From: Hericium rajendrae
Lineage: Eukaryota > Basidiomycota > Agaricomycetes > Russulales > Hericiaceae
Direction: 5' to 3'
Length of the DNA stretch: 64,000 nucleotides
Assembly: GCA_033439255.1 (NCBI GenBank)
Contig: CM065884.1
Location: 1,054,001 to 1,118,000, forward strand
Shown here piece after piece: positions 44,921-57,500 of this stretch (its first letter is position 1; every line of letters starts with the position of its first letter). The notes beneath the pieces were generated by a model. It was given only the letters and a program-made list of their open reading frames with translations. It was not told the DNA's origin and made no database searches. The position numbers and the translations under genes were made by a program.

Positions 44921-46109
44921 ATGGTTGCTACCACTACGAAGAAGGCGTCCACAAAGACGGCAGCTGGCGCTTCGTCGGCCAAGAAGCCAACGAGCAAAGG
45001 GCACCAGGCGACGCATCCGTCCTGGATCGACATGATTAAGGTGAGCGTTGGCCCTGTCATGACAGAATACCTGTTGCTTGGATGCTCTGTGGAGTCGGGA
45101 TCCGCGAAACCAGCGGCTTCATCTGCTCCGCCTCGCACGGACCAGGTGCCGCACAATCCCCTATCTCTAGCGCGCCCTCGCTTTCTCCCATCTCTTTCTT
45201 GTCAGAATATCATCTCACGCATCATGATTCCATAGGAATGCATCACTGCCCATCCCGAGGAAGCGCGCGGCGGTGTTTCACGCCCGACAATCAAGAAGGT
45301 CCGTAGATATGGCCCTTTATATACTCTGTTTCGATGCTGACCGGTCTCCGTCCGACAGTTCGTGGAGTCGAAGTACAAAATCGAGCGCAACACGATGACG
45401 AACAGCCAGCTCGCGCGTGCGATCACAGTCGGCGCGGAGAAGGGCCAGTTCGTCCTGCCTAAAGGTCAATACTTGCCTCGTAACATATAATAATCCCACG
45501 CAGGCGCTGACGTGACCCCAACCATACGTAGGCCCGGCTGGAAAGGTGAAGCTTCCGCCAAAGGGCACAAAGAGGCGGCGAAGGAGGTACGCCCCTATCT
45601 CGACGTGGGCTGTGCACGCACAATGCTGACTCCTCATCCCTAGAATGCGCCTGCTCTGAAAAAGCCGATTAGCGCTGTTAAGCCTGCTTTGCTCGAGCCC
45701 GCACCGATGAAGGCACCCACGCGGAAGTACGGTGCGAAGGCTGCCGCAGCGAAAAGCCCGCTGCTGCCCCCGCGAAAAGCCCGCTGCTGCTCCCGCGAAG
45801 AAGCCTGTTGCTGCACCCACGAAGGCTGCCCCTGCGAAGAAGACCCCGGCGAAAGCGGCTGCGACGAAGGCGGCTGCGGCGAAGAAGCCTGCGGCTGCGC
45901 GTGCGACGAAGAAGCGGGGCACAGCGAAGCGGGCGGCGACAGGTGGAAAGGCGGCGCCGAAAAGACAGCGGGTAGGAAGCCACGGGCGAAGGCAGCCGCT
46001 GCTGCTGCGCCTGCGGAGAAGAAGAAGCCGGGGAGGAAGCCTGCTGCTAAGAAGGTATGTTTGAACAATCTCTTCGCCGTGCTTATCGCTGATGTTGGTG
46101 CAGGCATAA
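44921..46109 (+). CDS. Linker histone H1, copy B
   Basis: Start at 44921: MVATTTKKASTKTAAGASSA. Globular domain HPSWIDMIK / ECITAHPEEARGGVSRPTIK K / FVESKYKIERNTMTNSQLAR, AITVGAEKGQFVLPKGPAG and KVKLPPK, with introns at the same two positions as copy A. The basic tail is built of AAAPAKKP, APAKKTPAK and KKPGRKPAAKK units. The last intron leaves a final exon of one codon plus TAA (GCA TAA, 46,104-46,109). In the tail the frame moves three times, each at the hexamer GAAAAG (45,751, 45,774 and 45,959) where the repeat units predict GAAAAAG; together the three losses restore the frame, so the chromosomal gene is probably intact. The N-terminus lacks the acidic stretch of copy A, so the two proteins may differ in binding strength or cell-cycle behaviour. 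Confidence 0.85.
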
Positions 46110-46667
46110 ACCTGCTTGGAGACGATGGCGTCCAACGTCCAGCACGAGATCTGTGATGGCTGATTAGACGATTGATATTTATGATCTGTTCTGTTGCTAT
46201 CGAGTATGTTATTTGTTCATCTATGTATTTGTATCGCCGTTATCAGAGTTCAGTACCGGCTGTACGTTTATGGTACTATCGTGGATGGATGGATCCCTTT
46301 GTTATGTAATGCTATGTAGTCTAAACTATGGATGTATGCGCTTGCCCTTCAGTTGGATTGTATGCCAGCGAGTTTTGCAACCCTGATCCGTCGATTGACT
46401 TGTCTTTGAAATCTTGAGACGCGCGCAATGTCCGTAAGACGAGTTGTCGAGATGTCTCCGATCGGTGACGACTGTAACACCTGGGATAGGGTTAGGACTT
46501 ATTAATACCTCTTTCTTGCTTCCACTACGAGCATGTAAGTAACTATTGAGCTATAGTGCTCTTACCTTTACTAAACACAGTCCAAAGGACCTAATAACTC
46601 TAACTCTCTTATCTGAGTCTCTGGTCAGATAAACACAAATCGACCAGACCCACGCACCAAAAGCGCG
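46110..46667. other. Intergenic: promoter of TEL2
   Basis: 3' flank of H1-B and upstream region of the TEL2 gene; no coding sequence supported. Confidence 0.5.
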
Positions 46668-49600
46668 ATGTCGGCCGAATTCCTCGACACGACCGTCTCG
46701 CAAATCCGCGAACTCATCGCCCGCCTGCAGACCCCCATTCCCGACATACAAACACTCGCCTCCCTCCTCTCCTCCCCGCTTGATTCCCTCGGCCTGCTCC
46801 CGCCCCAATACCGGCGCTACAACACGGCCCCGCTGCCCCCCGACGCCTTCAACCTCCCGCGGCACCTCCCGCCCATCCAGCGCGCACTCCTCGAGCACAT
46901 TATCCCAACCTGGGGGCTCAACGCTCGCCGAACAGAACCTCACTACCCCTTCATCGAGCAATACTTCGTCCCCGACGCGTTCTCGAACGCCAGCTCTGCC
47001 GCGGGCAGCGTCGCGCTGCACGCGTACGCGACGCTGCTCGCGCTCCCCCTCACGCCGTACTCCATCAACCTGCTCGCGCGCCTCTCGCAGGCATACCCGA
47101 TCGACAGGCTGCATGCGACGATATTCGCGCAGCGGAACCGCGGCCTGGCGTGGGAGGACGCGGTGCGCAACGTGCTCGCCGTGCCCGCGAAGGTCGCGAA
47201 CGCGCTCGGCGGGCGCAGGATGCGCCTGCGGCGCTCGAGCAGGAGCGTTACTTCGCCCATCTCTGCGCGCGGTGCGAGGTGCTCGTGGCCTCGCTCGCGC
47301 CCGACCACATTAAAGGTGCGTTCTTTCTCCTTGGATGTTGCGCGCTGCGGCCGCTGATGAGCGCCATTTGGCAGAAATGACGGCGTCCGTGGTGTATCTT
47401 CTCGGCAAGCTGGTCAACGTCGGCGCGTTCCCGACTTCGCCGCCCTCCGCGCCCTCGCAGCCGTCCTTCTTCCACTCCACGCTCCCGACGATCCGCGCCC
47501 GGCTCGCCGCGCACGACGCCGCAGCCGCTGCGTACTCTGCATACTGGGCGGAGCTCTTGATGGCGCTACCCTCGACGTTCACGTTGCAGGGCATCCTCAC
47601 CTCGCTGTTCGCCCATCTGTCTCCGCCGACGTCGGACCTGACGCGGCGCTGCGTGCGAGGGCGCAGGTGAAGCGCGAGGCGCAGCTGCTTTGTGCGCTCG
47701 TGGGGCGGCTGACGCAGGAGAAGCGAGATCTGTGGGATGCGGTTACGGCGGTGGTGCTCGGGCGGGACTGGATTCAGGTGTATGCGCGGGTGTTTGTGTG
47801 CTGGACGGCAGGCGCGCAGAAGGAACCGGTTGATGAGAAAGGTAGAATCGATATTTCCTTAGTGATCTCCACCTTGCTGATAGGATGATGCAGCTCTGGA
47901 AGTGCTCCTAACGAAAACACTGGATTTGTGGTCCTCCCCCGACCATATCAAGCATTCACTTCTATCAAAACATCACTGTCCGTCCACATCCCCTGTCCAC
48001 CTTCTTCAGCGCTAACACAACTTCCCCAGATGCAACGCTTCTCCTCCTTACCACAGTCTCGTATTTCCCCGCCTCATCGCCCGTCCTCGGCGAACTGGTC
48101 CTCTCCCCGTCGTTCGTCCGCAGCATCGGCATCTACATCGCGCATCTCGATCCCGCCGTCCGGCGCTGCGGCATGCTCGTCGCAGAAGAACTCGCCCGGC
48201 GCGCCGGCAAGAAGCTCAGCTTCGGCGACTGGGACGGCGATGACAGCGACAAGCCGTGGGCGCGTGCGGTCCGCGCGCTCATCGCCGAGACGACGCATCC
48301 GCCTCCGCCGATCCCGACGCAAACAACGCGCCCGCGATGCTGGACCTCGCGGATCTGCTCACGGACGACATCATCGCGCCGCCCAAAGCGTCGCTCGCGA
48401 TGCGCGCGCCCGGCGCGGGCGACTCGGACGACAGCCTCACGGGCTACGCGTCGCCGCCATCCTCGCGCTCTGCATCGCCCTCGCCGAGCGAGCTCGCGGA
48501 GATCGAGAAGGACCCGAGTCTGCGCATCGGGCGTACGAAGATCGCGCGGCCGGTGTACCTCGCGCAGCTCGGCGCGATGTTGCGCGGGCCGGGGGGGCTG
48601 AAGAGCGAGTACGAGAGCCAGGAGGCGGAGCGGCATGAGGTTGCGCTCGCGGTTGCGGAGGAGCTGGTTCGGCGGAAGGCTGGGTATGGGATTGAGCTTG
48701 GTGCGTGGTTGGCTCTCAGTGTGTGTGTTTTCTGGCACTCATTATCGTGTGGCGCGCAGAGGAGAATGCGGTCAATTTGGTGTATGCGTTGGTGGGACTC
48801 AATGATAACTACGAGATCGAGGACTTCGATCGCAAGCGCCAGGCCGCGCTCAACGCGCTTGTGGCCTGCTGTCCTACCAAAGCAGCGTCGTAAGGCTCTT
48901 TCTTCTCCCTGTCTCGGCTCGCACTAAATCAATGGCCCACAGGTGCATCATCGAAGAGTTCTTCAAGAACCAGTATTCTTCCGACCAGCGTATCGTCATG
49001 CTCAACGCACTCGCTCTCGGTGCGCGCGAACTCGCCGGGCTCCCTTTGCCGCCCGATGCACCCGTCCAGCCGCTCCCCGCCGAGCGCACCGCGTTCCCGA
49101 GCAAACGTCTCCCGCTCGCGCTCCACCGGAAGTACATCGCAGGCCAGGTGCAGGGCCTTTACAGGGCATCGCACGCGAGAGCATCGCGAGCACACAGGAA
49201 GCGACGCAGACAAAGCCCCCGAGCTCGCCCGCTCGCGCCGCCTGCGCCTCGCACAGCCCACCAAGGTCTCCGAAATCCAAAAACGCACGCCCGCCGAGAT
49301 CGCACGGTCCATCCGTACGGGCGCGGAGACACCCGCCCGCAGCGCCCGGCGTTCGCGAGCGTCGCGGCGGAGCACTTCGTCTGCCCGCTGATCCACCGCT
49401 TCTGGCTGTTCCTGCGCGACGAGCAGACGCGCGAGGCGCGCACGGCGGGGCGCTACGCGGGCGCGGGCGCGGGGCTCATCCTCAGCGCGCTCGTGCTCGC
49501 GCACCTCCTCGCGACGCTTGGCGTGCTCGTGCACGCGGCGCGGAATGCGCCGGCGTGGGGCGCGGTGATTGCGCCTGAGGCGCTGGAACTGGCGGTCACG

Positions 49601-49977
49601 CTTGGGACACGGCCGGTCGCGCTTTCGGGGGACGACGACGACGATGGGAGTGGGACGATCGGGCGCCGGGCGCGGAGGGACGGCAGGACAAGGAGGCGCG
49701 CGTGTTGACGACGGCGTTGGAGCTTGCGCTTCTTGTGCTGGATGGCAGTATGGAGGTGGATGGCGGGCGGTCGCTGAGTCTTGAGCATACGGCATTGTTG
49801 CTTGCGACGGGAGAGTGGGCGGGCGAGGTCTTCCAGCGGCTGGAGAAAGGCGTGCTTGTGAGAGGCGGTGGGGGCGCGGCGGAGATGAGGCTGAGCAAGG
49901 CGGCTGCTGGCGTGGTGTTGAAGGCGAATGAGGTCTCGGAGAGGTGGAAGAGGTCGATGATTGATCTTACACGGTGA
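46668..49977 (+). CDS. TEL2: Tel2 (telomere length regulation / TTT complex)
   Basis: Tel2 with Tti1 and Tti2 stabilises PI3K-related kinases (Tel1/ATM, Mec1/ATR, TOR, TRRAP) with Hsp90. The start at 46668 gives MSAEFLDTTVSQIRELIARL. Helical solenoid blocks follow: LPPIQRALLEHIIPTWGL, LEQERYFAHLCARCEVLVAS, MTASVVYLLGKLVNVGAF, LLLLTTVSYFPASSPVLGEL. An acidic linker (LADLLTDDIIAPP, GDSDDSLTGYASPPSS) leads to the conserved C-terminal domain: ENAVNLVYALVGLNDNYEIE, DFDRKRQAALNALVACCP, CIIEEFFKNQYSSDQRIVML and NALALGARELAGL. The end is LKANEVSERWKRSMIDLTR at 49977. Introns near 47,316-47,373, 47,842-47,883, 47,967-48,020, 48,702-48,760 and 48,890-48,942. The frame changes at six or more points, yet conserved sequence resumes each time in another frame; for an essential gene this is best read as sequence error. 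Confidence 0.85.
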
Positions 49978-50176
49978 TATGTAGCCCAGGTGTATTTTAT
50001 TTCGAAAGAAATGCAGCTGAGAACCTGTACTTGGGCCGAGCAGGAGGACTTGGTATGGGCGGCACGCGATTGGCTCGGCAAAATGCGGCATGGTCGCTGG
50101 CAGAGGCGGACGCAAGTCCGAGTTGCGCGCCCGTTCGTCCATCGTCCACCTCTTAGTCGTGCTCACCGTCGCCTTC
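49978..50176 (+). promoter_or_regulatory. Short intergenic promoter between TEL2 and the complex I gene
   Basis: Only 199 bp separate the TEL2 stop and the NDUFV2-like ATG on the same strand. Any promoter of the mitochondrial gene must lie here or in the TEL2 3' end. No TATA box is evident. Confidence 0.4.
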
Positions 50177-51193
50177 ATGTTTGCTGCAAGACTACCCAAG
50201 CGAGTGCCCTTGCCGCGGCCAGCGAGGGTGGCGCGGACGTTCGCCAGCTCGTCCTCAAGGCGCTCGGATGCTCTCTTCGTTGTGCGTACCCTGAGGTCAT
50301 GCCTTCCGAACTGAAGTTGATGTTATCTGGATGGTTAGCACCGTGATACAACATATAACAACCCCAAGGTGCGCGCCGCATGGACTTTGCCTATGATTAA
50401 GCTCTCATCAACGCATCCCAGATCCCATTCGAGTTCACCCCCGAAAACATGAAGCGCGCGCAGGAAGTCATCTCCCACTATCCCCCACAATACAAGAAAG
50501 CCGCCGTCATCCCGCTCCTCGACCTCGGCCAGCGCCAGAACAAGGGCTGGACGAGCATCAGCGTCATGAACTACATCGCGAAGCTGCTCGAGCTCCCGCC
50601 CATGCGCGTCTACGAGGTCGCGACCTTCTACACCATGTTCAACCGGTGCGCCCTCTCCCCTCCCCTCCCTTCTTTGCCATTCGGGACTGACGTGCGGCAG
50701 CGAGCCGATCGGGCAGAACTTCGTTCAGGTGTGCACGACGACGCCGTGCATGCTGCGCGGGTCGACCGAGATCCTGAACACGGTGACGAGCCACCTCGGC
50801 GGGATCCACCCCGGGCAGACGACGAAGGACGGCAAGTTCACGGTCGTCGAGGTTGAGTGCCAGGGCGCGTGCAGCAACGCGCCCATGATCGTCGTCAACG
50901 ACGATTTCTACGTACGTCTTACGTCTCTGCGTGGATTGCGTGTTGCTGATATGTGTGCATAGGAAGATCTCACTCCGGAGACGACGAAGAAGATTTTGGA
51001 CGCGTTCAGTAAGGGCCAGAAGCTGAAGCCGGGCCCGCAGAGCGGGCGCATCACCAGCGAGAACTCGGCGGGTCTGACCGCGCTCGCGTCGAAGGTCTGT
51101 CGTCTCGCGCTATCTTCGGTGTCCGCCATGCTGACTGCAGTTACTCTGCAGCCGTATGGACCGGGAGAGTTCTGCACACCAGAGTTCAGCTAA
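50177..51193 (+). CDS. NADH:ubiquinone oxidoreductase 24 kDa subunit (NDUFV2/NuoE)
   Basis: Peripheral-arm subunit of respiratory complex I holding the [2Fe-2S] cluster N1a. The start at 50177 gives [20 protein letters not shown], an arginine-rich mitochondrial presequence. After splicing: [10 protein letters not shown], then [40 protein letters not shown] and [18 protein letters not shown]. The four cluster cysteines are seen as CTTTPC (C-x4-C) and CQGAC (C-x3-C) in [18 protein letters not shown] and [20 protein letters not shown]. The end is [14 protein letters not shown] with TAA at 51,191. Introns near 50,281-50,336, 50,371-50,420, 50,649-50,700, 50,911-50,962 and 51,095-51,151. All frames join cleanly. 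Confidence 0.93.
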
Positions 51194-51540
51194 TTCTCTA
51201 TCCATTGCTAGAATGACCACTCTTTTGCATCTGTACGGCTGGGTTTCATTCAACATCGTTGACTTGATGATGTGAGGATGAAGCTCAGCAGGCTTTATCG
51301 ACAACCTTGGAAGCCATGAACGTGCAGACCATCATTGCCTCAAGCCGAAACTTATCAAACTTATCAACGAAGCTTAGCCTGAAAAAAAAAACGAGAATTG
51401 ACGTGAAATTGCACTGGTATTGCCGGGTATCGTAGTTACACAATGGATGTACAAGGAAATGGTGATGCTGCATACGAAAGAATCGAAACTTGCGTTTGCT
51501 GGATCCATGCGTTTGCTGGAAATCGTAGAAGTCATGATAC
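51194..51540. other. Intergenic between convergent genes
   Basis: 3' flanks of the complex I gene (plus) and the bestrophin gene (minus). The bestrophin frame as sequenced runs on through this stretch to about 51,285, which I attribute to a missing G just before its true stop. Confidence 0.5.
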
Positions 51541-53636
51541 CTAGTCGTCCCCTCCCCGTCATCGTAGTCAAACCGGCCGAACCCTCCTTCGGGGAGCCTG
51601 TCTATGATATAACTGCACAAATTATCAGTTCCTGCTCTGCATACATGCACAGATCGAAACACGCACTCGATCTCTTCTTTCAGGTCTTGGCAGTAGCGGT
51701 CCAGCGGAAGATCCGAATCGTCGTAGCCTGCATAGATGCATCAGCAGCCGATTCCCGCGTGCGACTGACATCGAACATACCGAACGGCATTTCGATCTCA
51801 TCCGCGATGCCCTCGATGCCCATGAAGGTGAATGCGATGGCAGTGATGACGGGGACCATGAACCACCCCAGCTCCTTGACGAGCGTGAACGGGAGGCAGA
51901 ACAGGTAGAGGGACACGCATTGCTTAAGGTGGATGCCATCTGGGCGGACGTGAGCGTGGTCCCGGCAGTGGGATAAGGTGGGCTTACAGGACTTGGGAAT
52001 CGGGGAATTGGCGATACGCTCGAGGTTTGTCATTTGGTCGACCATGCTTTGGATGCTAGAGGGGAAAAGAATGAGCGTGGAAAGTAAGACGAAGCAGCGT
52101 AGACCCACAGCAGGTTCATGGCGTTCATACCTTTCACGACCAGCGGTGAGTATTGGATACAGGCAAGCAGCACAGAGGAAACGCACCTGCGGGCCCAACA
52201 GTCTCCAAGAATCCATCGCGGCGCAATTTAAACAACGTCAGATTAAGTTCATGCGCGATCCTGGAAAGTTCCAGAACGCACATGAGCTAAATGGAAAGAC
52301 GGCAAGAATGTTCGCGAGAACGCACACAAGCGGAAGGGGTATCGTCGCCTCGGTATAAGGGTTGAAGTTATTGTTCCTGTGCTCCCGCAGCAGCGGCGTC
52401 TTCACGCCCTGCAGTTTGTCCTTGCTCCTCTTCACCCTGACCCGCTTCGTCGCGCCCCTCGACGGCGACGCCACCGCGCTCTCGATATCCACATCCGCGA
52501 TGTGCACCGTCGCGCCCTGGCCTTATCCGGCGTCTCCGCGCCCGAGCCCGCCAAGTCGGGTGTCTCTCCGCGCGGCGACGCCGTCTGCATGGCATCCGAA
52601 ATCGCGCTGTACGTGTATGCAGTCGCGGCGCTGTTCTTGCGCGTGCGGGACACGGCGTCATGCGCGCGGAAGAACGAGCGCGGCACGACGCCATCGTAGT
52701 CCTCCCAGTGCAGGCCGTCCTCCTCGCGCAGGTAGTGCTTTACCGCGAACACGAAGGATACGCAGAGCTTGAGCGCGTCTGCTTTGACGCGGCGCAGTTG
52801 CGCGGCGGTCATGGTATGCTTGGGCGTCTTGCCCTTGCAGGGCTGAGGGCGCGATGGTGTCGTCGGATGGGGGGAGAGCGGTGTTGACCCAGATGAGGCG
52901 CGAGAGGTTGCGGACCTGTTTGTGGGATCAATGAAGTTATGGAGCCGGCTGAGGAAATATCGACGCATACTTTGGAAGTCAAGTTCCCAAATGATTTGCG
53001 TCCTTCATAGTATCGATCATAGGACGTGCTAAACAGCAGTCAGCATCGGGTTCCAGCATAAAAGCAGAACGTCACATACCCATTTCTGTGTTTAGCGCAC
53101 GTGCGGCGTAACGACAAATAAGCATTCGGAAATCGGGCGGGATTTGGTCAAACCTTACCTGAACACCAATATAAGACCGACCTGTCACATTCATCAAAAC
53201 CCTTCCATTTCCAAACCTGAACAGTGCACTCACCACAACACCGAGCAATGGAGTGATGGAGTTCGTTAAATTCAGGCTCTTTCCCTGTGACCATGCGTAT
53301 GCCACCACAACCGCGATGAGCGTCAGAGTCAATACTGGCCCACTGATTCGATATATGATCTGCAGGGTATTGAATTCGTAAGTCCAGATGACCTTTGCTT
53401 TATGGATACAACTACGCACGCTATTCTTGATGCGGAAGACATCTGGGAGCCAAGAGTACTGCAATCGCAGACGCGTCGCGAATGAGACATGAGATGTGTA
53501 TTCTCACATGACGGCGCACTGACCTTCCTGAGGTGCCTTCTTGAGATGAGCTTGCGCTATTGTACCAGATGCGAAGTGGTTAGAAGAATCCATAGAAGGA
53601 GTCAATATCAAGCACCTTGCCAGAGATGCCGGTCAT
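51541..53636 (-). CDS. Bestrophin family anion channel
   Basis: Bestrophin (RFP-TM/UPF0187) proteins are membrane anion channels. The start at 53636 gives MTGISGK, followed after two short introns by YSWLPDVFRIKNSVRSCI. Recognisable blocks: LNLTNSITPLLGVVVSALF, TSYDRYYEGRKSFGNLTSK, VRNLSRLIWVNTALPPSDDT, LCVSFVFAVKHYLREEDGLH, FNPYTEATIPLPL, LFKLRRDGFLETVGPAGMN, QSMVDQMTNLERIANSPIP, IHLKQCVSLYLFCLPFTLVK, TFMGIEGIADEIEMPFG and YDDSDLPLDRYCQDLKEEIE. At the 3' end YDDGEG should continue DD-stop; the sequence has GGGG where GGGGG would place TAG at 51,541. Two further frame changes fall in the cytoplasmic loop near 52,510-52,900. About nine introns. The MGIEGIADEIEMPFG region and Y-DRYYEGRK are strong family marks. 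Confidence 0.85.
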
Positions 53637-54508
53637 TGCGGAAGCCGATGGTCTTATAGTTGGTATGTGTGGTCGTGAATTGTACCGTCCGTAATGAAAT
53701 CCTGAACCGAAAGGTGAGAGTCGGGTATATGCTGGTATATGCGACTTTGTCAAGGAAGGTCAGCATGTGCTTTTGATGCTAGAACACGAACGACGACGAT
53801 ATTGCGTACCAGCTACAAGCAAACAATGGCTGCCCAAAAGCCTGAACGACGTGCTCTGAATGGCGACCAATTCCCTTGCGCACCTCTGGGTATATAGCAG
53901 ACGACGAGCGGGTGCAGTGGTCAGTGTAGCGATGTGCGAAATCATGATCACGGTCTCAAGGCACCGTGGAGTGTATCCGAACGCATGGCGCAGAAGGAAG
54001 GTCTCGACCCGTATAAGGAAGGCGTTGAAGAACGTGTTTTCTGCTGTTCTGTCTCTGTTCCAAGGCTTACTCGCAGATTTGATTCGAATACAATTCTGGA
54101 CATGTACTACCGGACAGCATGATATACATGACAGGGAGCAGAAAACGGCCGACTCTCCGGGAATTCGACGCTGTCGCACATATGCACGCAATCCCATCAA
54201 TGATGTCGACCATGGCAAAGGCCATCGGAAAGAGTCAAAGCACGATAATCCCATGGAGTAAATGTTAATGTACCAAGAGCGGCAGGTGACAGGAAAAGAC
54301 TTTCTACAGCATGAGATAACAAGAGAGCAAGCAGCAAGCAACGAGAACAGAGCCAAAGCATAGGGAGAACGTTGTTGAACGATGGTCCAGAGTCGGAAGC
54401 AGAAGTCAGGAATGTTGAGGAAGACACACAGCAAGACAGCATTCAGCCTAAAAAGAAGAGAAGAACGAGACGATTCGGAAGTTTCACGTTGGCGCGATCA
54501 AACGCAGC
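53637..54508. other. Intergenic: promoter of the bestrophin gene
   Basis: Between two minus-strand genes; open frames here lack recognisable content. Confidence 0.45.
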
Positions 54509-57500
54509 TCAAAGCCATCGCGTAACCTTGGGAAACGGCTTCAGTTTAGGCATAACCTTCGAGTGCGCTTGAACAGCACGATCATGCTCTTGTACGATCT
54601 TTTGCAAATAATCACTAGTATGCTGAAGGGATTCGATCACCGTATTGCTCGCGGCGATCGACTTGCGACTGTAGGCACCATACGTCTCCTCGAGTTTGAC
54701 AAGAGCGTTGAACGTGGGTGCACTTCCGTTGTCGAAAGGCGACATAGTCAGGTTTGTGCACGGCGGTGTGCGAATGGTACGCACTTTGTCTGCCCGATTT
54801 CGTCGAGCTCGAGCATCGCTTGATTGAGAATGCGTCTGCGAGCTTCACGCGCACTCCGGCTGACGCCATCAAACCCATCAGTAATCTTAAGCTTGACGAC
54901 GTTTGATATCGCGTCGATGATCTAAGAAATGCAATGATTTAGCAATGCATTCAACAAGTAGAATATGAACAGACAGATGTAATCTCCGTGACAGGATCTC
55001 CGGAGGTTGATGGAGGTGTCCTTGGTTTCGGGCTGGGCCTTGTTCGGGTCGCGCAGCAATCTTCTTAGCTTTGGACGGGCGGAGGACCTTGGGACTTGCA
55101 GGAGGTGGATGCACTAAAAATCAATCTTTGAGACCATGCTGGAGCAAGAATGTCCCGGAATAGCTCACTTTGAAGCTGCATCTGCGCAGCTTGAGGAGCC
55201 TGGTGCTCCTCGTGTTTCCTGGTCCGCTCTCGTCGAGCCTCTTGATGCCGGCACTCCTGTTTGCAGAGCGCGGGTTGCTGTTCTCATTGGACCAGAAAAT
55301 GCCCGAGTCGTCTGCGATTGTATTCTCCTCCTTAGCCAGTTTGCGCTCCTCGGCCTCCTGAACATCAGATGCGAATGTCACATTCTTCTTGGCAGAATGA
55401 GTGGCTTGGGGAAGAGGGCGCTGAAGAGCTTGAACAGGATCGCTGGATGACGTCGCCTTGCTGGTGTCTGTGGGAGAGAGAAGGCGGCCCGAAGAATCGA
55501 GCGGCACTGTAAAGTCTTGATACGTATCCTCGTATACGTTGTCCATCTCTGCGAACGGATCGTCGGCCTCTTCTGCATCGTTAGGCGGTGCCGGGTGGGT
55601 TCGGCCATCATCTGGTGTAGGCTCCTCTTGTTGCTCGGACGGCTCTTTGGGAGCAGGTGCAGTTGGTTTCGGATGCGACTTCGGACTTCGATTTCGGTTT
55701 AGGAGGAGGGCTGTCATTTGTCAGATCGATAGTCACAGCTTCCTTCTGGATAGATTTGAACTGTCGTCAAAAGCAATTCGTAGATGATAGGATGACTCAC
55801 CTTGATTGCTTTCAACGTTACTTTCTCTGCACCACGCGGCATTGCCCTCTCGGCCTGGAATCCAATAAGCGACAAGTCACGAAAATGCATCATGATCCAC
55901 GCTCACCTTCACCTTGCCATTCTGTTTCCAGTTGGAACTGTCTTCCGCTGCTTCGAAGCCTCGGGACAATGTCGAGATCATCAAAGACAGGAATTTCAAC
56001 AGGGAGTATATCAGAGGGTGGAGGCGGAAGAGCGCTCTCCGAAGAACTTTGGATCTCGTCTGTGGGTGCACGGACGTCATTAGAAGACGATCGTTCGTCC
56101 TGATGTCCAACTTCTGTCTTTACGGCGTACTGCTCTTCGAGCCATGGAGCCTTGTTTGACTTGCGGGAAGACCAGTGCTCGTTTAACTTGACTTTCGTGA
56201 GTAGAAGTCTAAATTGTCGATAGTGGGTGCTCACCTTCATCTGACACTTCGTAGTGATGGTCTCCTGAGCGACATTCTGCAGCAGCTTCGTGGACCTGCT
56301 CGCGGACTCCTTGACGCTCTTCGCCTTGGAAGCTTGGTCCCCGGCATCCATCATCTGCATAAAGTCGTCAACATTCGAAATGATAACATGGAAAGGTTAC
56401 GTGCCACTGTCTTCTTGACCAGAGTCTTCTTGGATGCAGCAGCTTTCTTGCTCGAGACAGGGGACGGCGAGATCTCGACAACACTCGCATCATCCTCTTC
56501 CGCCTCTCGAACATGACGAACAGTTGATTTCGGTTCCTTTTTGGCGACCGAGGCAGACGTTGCTATGTCCTTTACCGAGACACCCTTGCCGTTTTCAGGA
56601 GCCAAGGGTGTACTGCCGTCCTTCGCCTTCATACGAGCGACCTTCGACTTTCCTGTGGAGTGTGCCATCTTCGCAGGTGGACTATCCGCCTTCGCCACGG
56701 GCGAGGATGCTCTGGCAGAACTGCCAGTCTCACCTGGAATCTCGTCGTAATCGACATTTTCCACGACGGAAAGCACTGGCGACGAATACTTGGTTTTAGC
56801 CGCCTTGCCGTATTTCTTCGTTGGGCGTGCTTTCTCTCGGGCAGTATTCAACTTTCGCGGACGAGGAGGAGTCGGCGCTTTCGGTGTGACTTCCGGGAGA
56901 GCGCGCTTCCGTTTGGCCTGTGGTTCCGCGGATTCCGGGTAGGGGAGCTGGAGACGGGTATAGTGTCTGCGTCGACGCCCCGCTTACGCTTCATGCCTTG
57001 GAACCTGGGGACTGGCGTAACTAGGACGGGCATTGGCTCGGCAACATGCGCAATCTGTACCGGCGTCGACGCTCGAGCATCTAAATAGATACATCAAGTC
57101 ACGAACGAACGTCTCAGTTTTCCAGGATGCTTCACCTTCTGAGACCGCTTCCGGTACATGAACCTTGGAGCTGCGACCATCGTCTACACGCGGACACATA
57201 TAAGTCAGAAACCCACAGAAAGATAACCCGCCACAATCACCCTTCGCGCTATTCGCCTTTGGAGCCTTCTTGGTCGCCTTCGCCTTCACATTCTTCTCGA
57301 GCTGTTCAAAATCTCCATGGTCGAGCGGAATGCTTTCCTCCGACGCCTGACGAGCAATTCTCTTGGAGGCGGCCGCAGCGGATGTTCGCGTCGGCCTGCT
57401 GCGACCAGTACGATTGTCGACAGCCGCCTCGCTCGGAGCGCTGTCAGACGAAGGGTCCCTTTGTGGGACTGAAATTTCCACCTTGGCCTTCGGTCGTGCC

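Noticed and set aside
38431-46109. Possible secondary-metabolite or lipid cluster (carrier, acyl-CoA-synthetase-like gene, regulators nearby)
   Set aside because: The synthetase-like gene lacks catalytic elements, the carrier is mitochondrial, the neighbours are histones, and no core biosynthetic enzyme is present.
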